NCBI GenBank assembly: GCA_041392805.1
Contig: JAWKLJ010000001.1
Location: 1,550,001-1,614,000 of the forward strand
Direction of reading: 5' to 3'
Length of the DNA: 64,000 bases
From: Saprospiraceae bacterium
GTDB lineage: Bacteria; Bacteroidota; Bacteroidia; Chitinophagales; Saprospiraceae
Shown piece after piece: positions 1 through 12,000 of this stretch. The translations under genes and the position numbers were made by a program. A model generated the notes under the pieces. The model was not told where the DNA came from and ran no database searches. It saw nothing but the letters and a program-made list of their open reading frames with translations. Positions within the stretch are counted from its first letter, which is position 1. The number at the start of each line of letters is the position of its first letter.

Positions 1-3000
1 TCAGCCTCAAACCCATCGAAACAATTAGGTTCTGGCACATAACAGTCAACAACCGCGAATGGCAAGGCTACCGTTGTTGGATTGCCACAAATGTCTTCTA
101 CCGTCACGATCAATTGGTGCGTACCTACAGGATAGCTACCGGTGATTACATAATTAGGATAAGTTCCTGTAAGCACCTCCTCATTCGTTAAGTCGGCATC
201 GATGGTGCCATCTGCAAAGGCATCCAGCAGGATCGTAAAGCGCAGTTGGTCCGTTAGGCAGCTTTCCGTTACCGTAAATGGATAGGCTACCACTACCTCG
301 CAGGTCTGATCTGTTGTACAAACCGGGTCTGGTTGTGCAAAGGCTACCACTGGTGCCGTTTGATCGAATACCTGAATTTTCTGGGCATAGGTCCAGTATC
401 CATTAGACACTACTGATCGCCAGTAACCCGTAGGATTGGTGCTATTGTCACAGGTATTTCCTTTGGTTCCAGCAAGCGGCTGGTTGTTGTTTTCATCAAT
501 ATCGCGATCGATGAAAGCGCCATCTTCCCTGACAATGACCCAAATGTCTTCATTGCCTTCCAGGTTGTCACAATCTTCATCTCTACTGATTACCGTAGGA
601 GCAGATTGTCCATCCCATTCGCAATGGTTAATAACGCTATAGGTACGTAGCACATTCACACATTCACCACCTTCAATAGGTAAGAATTCATCCACATAGC
701 TTACAGTGATCGAATCACAACCTAGTTTGTTGAGGATCACGCCGCCAGCGTGGAAGATGCAATCGGTCTCCGTATCTTCTGGGAACCCAATTTCATAATT
801 CAAGCTGTAAGTCAGGGTGACCACTTGCTCAAATATTTCAATGGACTCATTACCAACCCTATCTATGGCTTTGAATCGACGGGTGATAGTGCCACTGCCA
901 CAATCACTAAGGTCATAATTTGGTGTCAATTCAATAATTTCAGCTTCGCAATTGTCGAATACCCTTGGCCATCCGAACCATTGAACAAGTTGCGTGCTGT
1001 CTCTTGGATCAAAATCACTAGCTAAATCATCGCAGTGCATTTCTATATCCTCAAGACCAAATACAACGGGGTTGATTTTATCTTCTACCAACACATCCAA
1101 CCAACAGGTGTTTTCATTTCCACTCACATCTATCACCAACAATTCGATCGTTACATAAGTATTGGCATCACAGCAGTTCAATTCTACATATGGCCCCCAT
1201 GCGGAATAAATCGGCTCACCAAGTGGTTCACAGGTCACCGGATCAATCATCGACTTGCGGCGAACCTGAACAGAAGCTATTCCGCAATTGTCAAAGCTAC
1301 CAAAGTCAATTTGTTCTGCACGCAGTCTTACGCCGCCCTGGCTACCCAAAGAAACGTTTAAATTACCTATACAAATGGCTGTTGGGAATTCCTTGTCAGC
1401 TACCTGCATGATACATTCCCGGCTGGCCTGACCGCCACATTCGTCTGTAACAGTGTATTGTATGGTGTAATTACCAATTTCCATATCCTGAACCGTTCTG
1501 TCTTCTCCCTGTGCTATCGTCGCTACGACTACGCCTGCACTATTCACCAAGGTTGTCAGCACGCTATATCCACCTTCGCACCCTACCAAAGTTACTTGCG
1601 GCAATGGCAGCTCAGCAGTCGCCGTACAATCAAATGGATCTGTCGGAATCATATAGGTATTCGCCTGAAGAATCGGACAATAGTAATTGCTTTCTGGGCA
1701 GTCTACCTTCAGTTCAGTACAATACTTACCGGGATCGATAGTTAGGGTATCACGGCAATCAGCATGTAACATGTCAACAAAGATGATACTAACCGGTCCA
1801 TCAAGGGTATGGAATGGTCCGAACATATCTTCCGCCCCGTATGCACCAGCACTTAAGAACTGACCATCCAAGTTTAGGGCATTCCATCCCGCACTTGCCG
1901 CCTCATTGCCACTTATGGTCACTTTTACTAAGAAAACATCATCTTCCGCATGATCTGGCGTTCCATTATCATTGCATAGCACGTCTGTTAAATCAGGCCT
2001 TATGGCACATTGTGTAGAGCAACTTTCTGGTGCAGGAATATAGATGGCCAATTGACAATTTGGGTTCAGGTCACTAGCCAGGATGAAGTTTACATTGCCA
2101 TCAATGATTTTAAATGGCCCATACTGCTTAGGGACGGCAAAATTTCCCGTCAACCCTTCCCCTCCAGTTGAAGTCCATCCAGTACCTTCTAATTCACCAT
2201 CTCTAGCAGAAAGTATAAAGGAATAGGTATCATCAGTTGGGTCAGAAGTCCCCTTATCATCACAAACTATATCTGTTACATTTGCTGTAAGATCACAAAC
2301 ACCACATTGTCCGGCAGTAGGAGCCTGTACTTCGAATCCTGTAGTACAACCCACCACACCAATTTCATCAATCAAGAATTGCTGTAATTCTCCATTAGCT
2401 GGCAACCCAGAGATTGTCACCGGTACATTGAATGCCCCCGTGAAAGAACCATCTTGGCTGATCCAGCCATCGCCTTGGCCTTCAACGATTACCGTAAATG
2501 CGTAGGTGGTTTCGCTGTCACATACCGGACCATCCACAATGGTAATAGCATTGATATTACAAACTGATCCAGAACAAGTAGCTGGCGCACTCACAGTGAT
2601 TGTAGCTTCGCCACAACCCGGGTTATTCAAATCTCTTATAATAAGGGTAATATCTCCGTCGCTAATAGACAACCCTTCTATTCGAGTGGGTTGCCCATAA
2701 GGTCCAGCAGCAAGGTTTGCGCCGTTAAGGGTAGCCATCCAGCCTGTATTTGATACATTTTCGCCATTCACCAAGAGATCGAAACCATAGGTATCATCAC
2801 TTGGGTCAGTGGTTCCTTTATCATCACAGATAACATTAGTGGCGGTGGCGGTGAATTCACAACCAGCTGAACAGGCGGCAGGTGAATTGACCGTAATGGC
2901 TGCTTCCCCGCAACTAGCATCGAGGTTGTCTGTTATGGTCAGGCTGAAATCCGTGCCGACCGCTACAGCTGAAACGGTAACGGTTGCACCGTAATCGCCA

Positions 3001-6000
3001 GTTGCTATTACCTCTCCATTGGCTGCCGTCGCCACCCAAGCTGATCCGCTCACATTCACGCCCTCAACTTTCAGGCTAAAGCTGTAGGTATCATCTGATG
3101 CGTCACCAGCCGTACCATGGTCATCACACTCACCGACTTCCAGGGTTACCTCAAACGCACATTCGTCCGAACAGGAAGCTGGAGGCTGAACACTAAAGGT
3201 AGTTGAACAGCTGGCATCGGCTAGGTCAGCGATAACAATTTCTACTTCTCCATCCTGTACAGCGAATGGTCCAAATACTGCTGTAGCAGGGAATAAGCCG
3301 TTACCTAATGTGCGGCCATCAGTGGTCGTTGCTACCCATGCAACGGATTCATTACTATTGGCTACATTGATATCCACCTGAACGAGGAAGGTGTCGTCGC
3401 TCGGGTCTGTGGCTGTATTATTATCATTACATGAAACATCTAATACGGTTGCAAGTATTTCACAATCTGGTTCTGAACAGGTTGCTGGAGGGGGCACTGA
3501 AATAACTACCTGGCAGGTAATATTTTGTGCATCGGCAATCTTCAAGCTCACATTACCTGCAGCAATAGGGTAAGGACCAAACTGTTTACTTACACCATAT
3601 TGACCAGCCACAGGATTTGCTCCAACGGTACGCCAGCCATTGCCAAAATTGTATTGACCATTCACGATTACATTGAAAGTGAAAGTATCATCAGACGGAT
3701 CAGCCGTTCCATTATCATTACAATTAACATCAGTAACCACTGCGTCAATCAAACATTCATCGGAACAATGAGGAGGAGTCTGAATAAACAAGGAGGTACG
3801 GCAACTTTCGTCCCGAAGGTCATAGAAATTAATTACCCGGTCGCCTGCACTAATCTTATAAGGTCCAAAGATGACTACTGATCCGTAAGCCGCAAATTGA
3901 GGATAAATATCTGGAGAAGTCCAGCTCGAACCTGTATTATTACCAGTCACCCTTACAATGGCGTAGTATTTATCATCACTAGGATCATAAGGTGTACCGC
4001 CATTGTCGCAAATGGTATTCTGCAGGCTAGCTTGGATACTACACTCCTCTGAACAGCTTGCTGGTGGCTGTACGCTAATTTGGCCTTGACAACTGCCATC
4101 CGCCTCATCTTTTACAATGACGGTAACGGGACCATTCGTAATCAAAAACGGGCCAAAGTTTTCGGTACTACCGTAGGCGCCTGAGGCCACCTGCGTGCCA
4201 TTGACATAGGCATCCCAACCATTGCTTCCATTCTCTCCATTTACTTCCAGTTGGAAATAAAAGACATCATCGGCAGGATTACCGGCCGTGCCACTATCAT
4301 TACAAGAAGCAGGCGCTGATTGAGAAACCACAATCGCACATTGCACTGAACAAGTTGTTGGCGGTGAAACAATGATAGATTCTGTACAAGTTGCATTATC
4401 AATATCATGAATATTCACCTGGATTTGGCCATTCACAATATTGTACGGACCAAATTCCACCGTCTCACCATAGGCACCTACCCTCACGACGGAGTTGTTT
4501 ATAACGGCTCCCCATCCATTGTTCCCTACATTCAACCCATTCACCGTCAATGTAAATGTATATAAATCGTCATTGGGGTTGGATGGTGTATTATTATCAT
4601 CACAGACTAGGTCACCCAACAGGATATCCAAATCACAAGCTTCAGAACAAGGCGCAGGTGGCGTAATGATCAGATTGTCCCTACATTGGCTATTGCCCGC
4701 ATCGGAGAAAGTCAGGGTGAAGCCACCGTTGGCAATTTTGTATGGCCCGTAGGTATATAGATAATTATATATTCCCGTATTGCCCTGGTTATCAACCCAG
4801 TTAGTTCCAGTCGTATTATTGCCATTTAGGTAAACGGTAAAGTAGAAAACATCATCCGATGGATCACCAGGTGTTCCATTATCATCGCAAGAAGGATTGC
4901 TAATCAGTGTGACTTCTAATTGACAATCTTCTGAACAAGCCGCCGGAGGTGTTACCGCCAAGGTTTGTCCACAATCAGCTACCTCATCATCATAAACATC
5001 AATTTCGATTGGTCCGGCATTGATGGCAAAAGGTCCAACGGTGACGTTTTTGTTGTAAATTTGTCCAGATAACAGTATGACGCCGTTTACCGCAGCACTC
5101 CAGGAGTTATTGTTTGATCCAGTCACATTGAAGGATACGTAGTAGACATCATCACCAGGGTAAAATCCGGTCCCGTTATCATTACATTCTACCCCCGTTA
5201 GCTCGGCTCCTAAGTCACATGGACGCAGCGAACAAGGCGCTGGCGCCGCTGCCCCTAAAATAACCCGACAACCAGAATCATTGCCATCTATAATATAAAT
5301 GGATACATTGCCCTCACTGATTGGGAATGGCCCTAATATCGTATTAGCTCCACTATAACCTCCCGTGCCAATAACAACATTATCAACATAAGCGGTCCAA
5401 CCAGCGCTAGTCCCTGTACCCAAACCGGTTACTTTTACTTCTGCGTAGAAAATATCATCATCTGGATTAAGTGGCGTACCATTGTCATCACAGTTAATAG
5501 ATACCACATTTCCTCTAAGGTCACAGTCGACATCAACCACTACCCCATCACCGTCATCTTCATCACCTGGATCATTGTCGAAGTCACCATCTCCATCCGT
5601 ATCTACGCCATTATCTGGTGTAGAATCTTTATCGTCTTCATTAGCAGCCGTAACTTCTGCCAGGTTAAAGTATTCTCCTTGGTTATTAACCTGCGCTGTA
5701 ATATAAAGGTATTCCGTTTGACCTGCAGTGAGGGTGCCAACCGTCCACACTCCCGTATTTACATTGTAACTACCCTGAGAACTGGTAGCTCCCTGGAAGC
5801 TAAAGCCTGATTCCAACTGGTCTTCTACGACCACCCCCGTAGCGGTACTTGGTCCATCGTTGGTCAAGGCTATCGTAAAGACGATAACATCACCCGCATT
5901 GGCGTATTCGACATTGACACTTTTATCGAGTTGCAAGTCAGCAATTGGATTAGGATCAACTTCGACACCATCACCATCATCTTCATCACCTGTTGGTCCA

Positions 6001-9000
6001 TCATCATCACTAACATCGCCATTGTTATTGGTATCTACACCATTACCTGGCGTAGAATCAATATCTTCCTCATTGGCAGCTGATACTTGAGCCAGGTTGG
6101 TGTAATTACCAGTCGCTAGGACGGTAGCTGTAATATTTAAGACCGCAGATTGACCAACCCCCAGACTACCAAGTGCCCAATTACCTGTATTCGGGTTGTA
6201 ATTGTTGCCTGCACTGCTGCTAACAAACGCATAACCAGATGGTAATTTATCTGTAACTACAATTCCGCTTCCTGCACTTGGTCCTTGGTTGGTTACCGTA
6301 ATGGTAAAGACAACATTTGAGCCAACATCTGGCGTAGCATTATTTACGGTTTTATCTAATTCAAGGTCAATAATACGAATAGGTTCAACTGTTACGCCAT
6401 CACCATCATCTTCATCACCATTATCATCATCAACATTACCATCATTATCTGTATCAACGCCATTTCCAGGTGTAGAATCAACGTCATCCTGGTCTACGGA
6501 GAATACCTGTGCCAAATTGGTGTGATTACCTTGATCGAGTACGGTAGCTGTAAAGTTGATTGAAACAGACTCACCTGCACCGAGAGAAGGAATTTTCCAA
6601 ATGATGTCCTGCGTATTAAAGATCTGGGCACTTCCATCTAAACTTCCCAATTGTACATTGGTATAACCACTTGGAACAGGATCCCATACCGTAATATCCG
6701 TTGCGGTGTCTGGGCCTTTATTGACAAGGTCAATGGTAAAGGTTACTGTACTTCCAACATTGGGCGTCCTATCGCTTACCCGTTTATCTAACTCCAGGTC
6801 AATTTGAACAGGATCTACACCGGCATTGTCTTCGTCATCTTCACTTTGATCTCCATCGTCATTATCTGGCGTGGAATCAATGTCGTCTTGGTCGGCTGCC
6901 ATCACTTGGGCTACATTCAAGTAGCTGATGCCTGCCCCTGGCTCATTCACTGTCGCATTGAAGCTCAGGCTGATGCTGCCGCCATCGGCGATGCTCAAGC
7001 CACTCCAGGTGATTGTATTGCCCGATAGGCTCCCACCATTGCTAATGTTGCTGATATTGCTATAACCATTAGGCAACACATCTTCGATCGCTACGCCCGT
7101 TGCATTATTTGGTCCTAGGTTATCCACCTGGATCGTGAAGGTCACTACATCACCTACATTTGGTGTGGCATCACTCACTGACTTGGTCAATTCCAAATCA
7201 ATCTGTTGTGGACCTACCTCCGCATTGTCTTCGTCATCTTCACTCTGGTCTCCATCGTCATTATCTGGTGTACTATCTACATCATCTTGATCAGCTGCCG
7301 TCACTTGGGCTACATTCAAGTAGCTGATGCCTGCCCCTGGCTCATTCACCGTCGCATCGAAGCTCAGGCTGATGCTACCGCCATCGGCGATGCTCAAGCC
7401 ACTCCAGGTGATCGTATTGCCCGATAGGCTGCCACCGTTGCTGATGCTGGTGATATTGCTGTAACCATTGGGTAATGCATCTTCGATCGCTACGCCCGTT
7501 GCATTATTTGGGCCTAAGTTATCCACCTGGATCGTGAAGCTCACCACTTCGCCTACATTTGGCGTCGTATTGCTCACCGTTTTGCTCAGCTCCAGGTCGA
7601 TCTGTCGATAGATACCGGCATCTAAAGACCCATTATTATCTCCGCTTTCTAATGTTACCGTTTGAGTCATACCATTTTGCGCCGGATCAGCATCGCTATC
7701 CAAGGCATCGTCGCCTACATTTACTGGGCTGAACAAATACTCACTCGGCAACTCAAATTGTACGCTGTAGGTGCCGGGGTCTAAACCTGTGAAGCTATAA
7801 GAACCATCGGGACCTGTCGTGGTCGTCTCAATCACCTCGCCATTCTCATCTTTCAAGTTCACCGTCACACCCTCGACGCCCGTGTCGCCATCATCCTGGA
7901 TGCCATTGCCGTTGAGATCTTCCCAGACGTAATCACCTAAACTCGTTGTTTGGTAAATACCGGCATCCAAGGTTGGATCATTTTCGCCGCTGGCTAATGT
8001 AGTCGTCGCCGTCATGCCGTTTTGGGCTGGGTCAGCATCGCTATCTAAGGCGTCATCGCCGATGTTTACAGGGCTGTATTGATAGCCACTTGGTAAGACA
8101 AATTGTACACTGTAAGTACCTGGGTCTAAATCCGTGAAACTATAGGAACCATCGGGACCTGTCGTGGTCGTCTCAATCACCTCTCCGCTCTCATCTTTCA
8201 AGTTCACCGTCACGCCCTCAACGCCCGTGTCGCCATCATCCTGGATGCCATTGCCGTTGAGGTCTTCCCAGACATAATCGCCTAGGCTCGCCGTTTGATA
8301 GATACCGGCATCCAAGGTTGGATCATTTTCCCCACTGGCTAACGTGGTGGTGGCCGTCATACCGTTTTGGGCAGGATCAGCATCGCTATCCAAGGCGTCA
8401 TCGCCGATGTTTACAGGGCTGTACTGGTAACCACTTGGCAAGACAAATTGTACACTGTAAGTACCGGGATCAAGGTTCTCAAAGTTATAAGAACCATCCG
8501 GACCAGTCGTAGTCGTCTCAATCACCTCCCCATTCTCATCTTTCAAGTTCACCGTCACGCCCTCGACGCCCGTGTCGCCATCATCCTGAATGCCATTGCC
8601 GTTGAGGTCTTCCCAGACGTAATCACCCAGGCTCGCCGTTTGATAGATACCCGCATCTAAGGTTGGATCATTTTCACCGCTGGCTAACGTGGTGGTTGCT
8701 GTCATACCATTTTGCGCTGGATCAGCATCGCTATCCAAGGCGTCATCACCTATGTTTAATGGACTGTATTGATAGCCACTTGGTAAGACAAATTGTACGC
8801 TGTAGGTGCCGGGGTCTAAATCCGTAAAGCTATAAGAGCCATCAGGACCAGTCGTGGTCGTCTCAATCACATCTCCATTCTCGTCTTTCAAGTTCACCGT
8901 CACGCCCTCAACGCCCGTGTCGCCATCATCTTGGATGCCATTGCCGTTGAGGTCTTCCCAGACGTAATCACCCAGGCTCGCCGTTTGATAGATACCCGCA

Positions 9001-12000
9001 TCTAAGGTTGGATCATTTTCACCGCTGGCTAACGTGGTGGTTGCTGTCATACCATTTTGCGCTGGATCAGCATCGCTATCCAAGGCGTCATCGCCTATGT
9101 TTACAGGGCTGTACTGGTAACCACTTGGTAAGACAAATTGTACGCTGTAGGTGCCTGGATCAAGGTTCTCAAAGCTATAAGAACCATCGGGACCAGTCGT
9201 AGTTGTCTCAATTACCTCCCCGCTCTCATCTTTCAAGTTCACCGTCACGCCCTCAACGCCCGTGTCGCCATCATCCTGGATGCCATTGCCGTTGAGATCT
9301 TCCCAGACATAATCACCTAGGCTGGTTGTTTGGTAGATACCAGCATCCAAGGTCGGATCATTTTCGCCGCTGGCTAACGTAGTGGTGGCTGTCATGCCAT
9401 TTTGCGCTGGATCAGCATCGCTATCTAAAGCGTCATCGCCTATATTTAATGGACTGTACTGGTAGCCACTTGGTAAGACAAATTGTACGCTGTAAGTACC
9501 GGGATCAAGGTTCTCAAAGCTATAAGAACCATCGGGACCTGTCGTGGTCGTCTCAATCACTTCCCCGCTCTCATCTTTCAAGTTCACCGTCACGCCCTCA
9601 ACGCCCGTGTCGCCATCATCTTGGATGCCATTGCCGTTGAGGTCTTCCCAGACATAATCACCTAGGCTGGCTGTTTGGTAAATACCCGCATCCAAGGTTG
9701 GATCATTGTCACCACTTTCAAGCGTGGTGGTGGCCGTCATACCGTTTTGCGCTGGATCAGCATCGCTATCCAAAGCATCATCGCCTATGTTTACGGGACT
9801 GTACTGGTAGCCACTTGGCAACTCAAATTGTACGCTGTAGGTGCCGGGGTCTAAACCTGTGAAGCTATAAGAACCATCGGGACCTGTCGTGGTTGTCTCA
9901 ATCACCTCCCCGCTCTCATCTTTCAAGTTCACCGTCACGCCCTCGACGCCCGTGTCGCCATCATCTTGGATGCCATTGCCGTTGAGGTCTTCCCAGACGT
10001 AGTCACCTAAGCTGGTTGTTTGGTAAATACCTGCATCTAAGGTTGAATCATTTTCGCCGCTGGCTAATGTAGTCGTCGCCGTCATGCCGTTTTGCGCTGG
10101 ATCAGCATCGCTATCCAAGGCGTCATCACCTATGTTTACAGGACTGTACTGATAGCCACTTGGTAAGACAAATTGTACGCTGTAGGTGCCGGGATCAAGG
10201 TTCTCAAAGCTATAAGAACCATCGGGACCCGTCGTAGTTGTCTCAATCACTTCCCCGCTCTCATCTTTCAAGTTCACCGTCACGCCCTCGACGCCCGTGT
10301 CGCCATCATCCTGGATGCCATTGCCGTTGAGATCTTCCCAGACGTAATCGCCTAGGCTCACCGTTTGATAGATACCGGCATCCAAGGTTGGATCATTTTC
10401 GCCGCTGGCTAGCGTAGTCGTCGCCGTCATGCCGTTTTGGGCCGGATCTGCATCGCTATCCAAGGCGTCATCGCCTATGTTTACAGGACTGTACTGATAA
10501 CCACTTGGTAAGACAAATTGTACACTGTAGGTACCTGGGTCAAGGTTCTCAAAGCTATAAGAACCATCGGGACCTGTCGTGGTCGTCTCAATCACATCTC
10601 CGCTCTCATCTTTCAAGTTCACCGTTACGCCCTCGACGCCCGTGTCGCCATCATCCTGGATGCCATTGCCGTTGAGATCTTCCCAGACGTAGTCACCTAA
10701 GCTCGTTGTTTGGTAAATACCGGCATCCAAGGTCGGGTCATTTTCACCGCTGGCTAACGTAGTGGTGGCCGTCATACCGTTTTGCGCAGGATCAGCATCG
10801 CTATCCAAGGCGTCATCGCCTATATTTAATGGACTGTACTGATAGCCACTTGGTAAGACAAATTGTACACTGTAGGTACCGGGATCAAGGTTCTCAAAGC
10901 TATAAGAACCATCGGGGCCCGTCGTGGTCGTCTCAATCACCTCCCCATTCTCATCTTTCAAGTTCACCGTCACGCCCTCGACGCCCGTGTCGCCATCATC
11001 CTGGATGCCATTGCCGTTCAGGTCTTCCCAGACGTAGTCACCTAAGCTGGTTGTTTGGTAAATACCGGCATCCAAGGTCGGATCATTTTCGCCGCTGGCT
11101 AACGTAGTGGTGGCCGTCATACCGTTTTGCGCTGGATCAGCATCGCTATCTAAAGCGTCATCGCCTATGTTTACAGGGCTGTATTGGTAGCCACTTGGTA
11201 AGACAAATTGCACGCTGTAGGTGCCTGGATCTAAACCTGTGAAGCTATAAGAACCGTCAGGACCTGTCGTGGTTGTCTCAATCACTTCCCCGCTCTCATC
11301 TTTCAAGTTCACCGTCACGCCCTCGACGCCCGTGTCGCCATCATCCTGGATGCCATTGCCGTTGAGGTCTTCCCAGACATAATCGCCTAGGCTCGCTGAT
11401 TGGTAAATACCTGCATCTAGTGTTGGATCATTTTCGCCGCTGGCTAACGTAGTCGTCGCCGTCATGCCGTTTTGGGCTGGATCAGCATCGCTATCTAAAG
11501 CATCATCGCCGATGTTTACGGGGCTGTATTGATAGCCACTTGGTAAGACAAATTGTACACTGTAGGTACCGGGGTCTAAACCTGTGAAGCTATAAGAACC
11601 GTCAGGACCCGTCGTGGTCGTCTCAATCACCTCCCCGCTCTCATCTTTCAAGTTCACCGTCACGCCCTCAACGCCCGTGTCGCCATCATCCTGGATGCCA
11701 TTGCCGTTGAGGTCTTCCCAGACATAATCGCCTAGGCTCGCTGATTGGTAAATACCTGCATCCAAGGTTGGATCATTTTCGCCGCTTTCTAAAGTTACCG
11801 TTTGAGTCATACCGTTTTGCGCAGGATCAGCATCGCTATCCAAAGCGTCATCGCCGATGTTTAATGGACTGTATGTATATCCACTTGGTAAAACAAATTG
11901 TACGCTGTAAGTGCCGGGGTCTAAATCAGTGAAGCTATAAGAACCATCGGGACCTGTCGTGGTCGTCTCAATCACTTCCCCGCTCTCATCTTTCAAGTTC

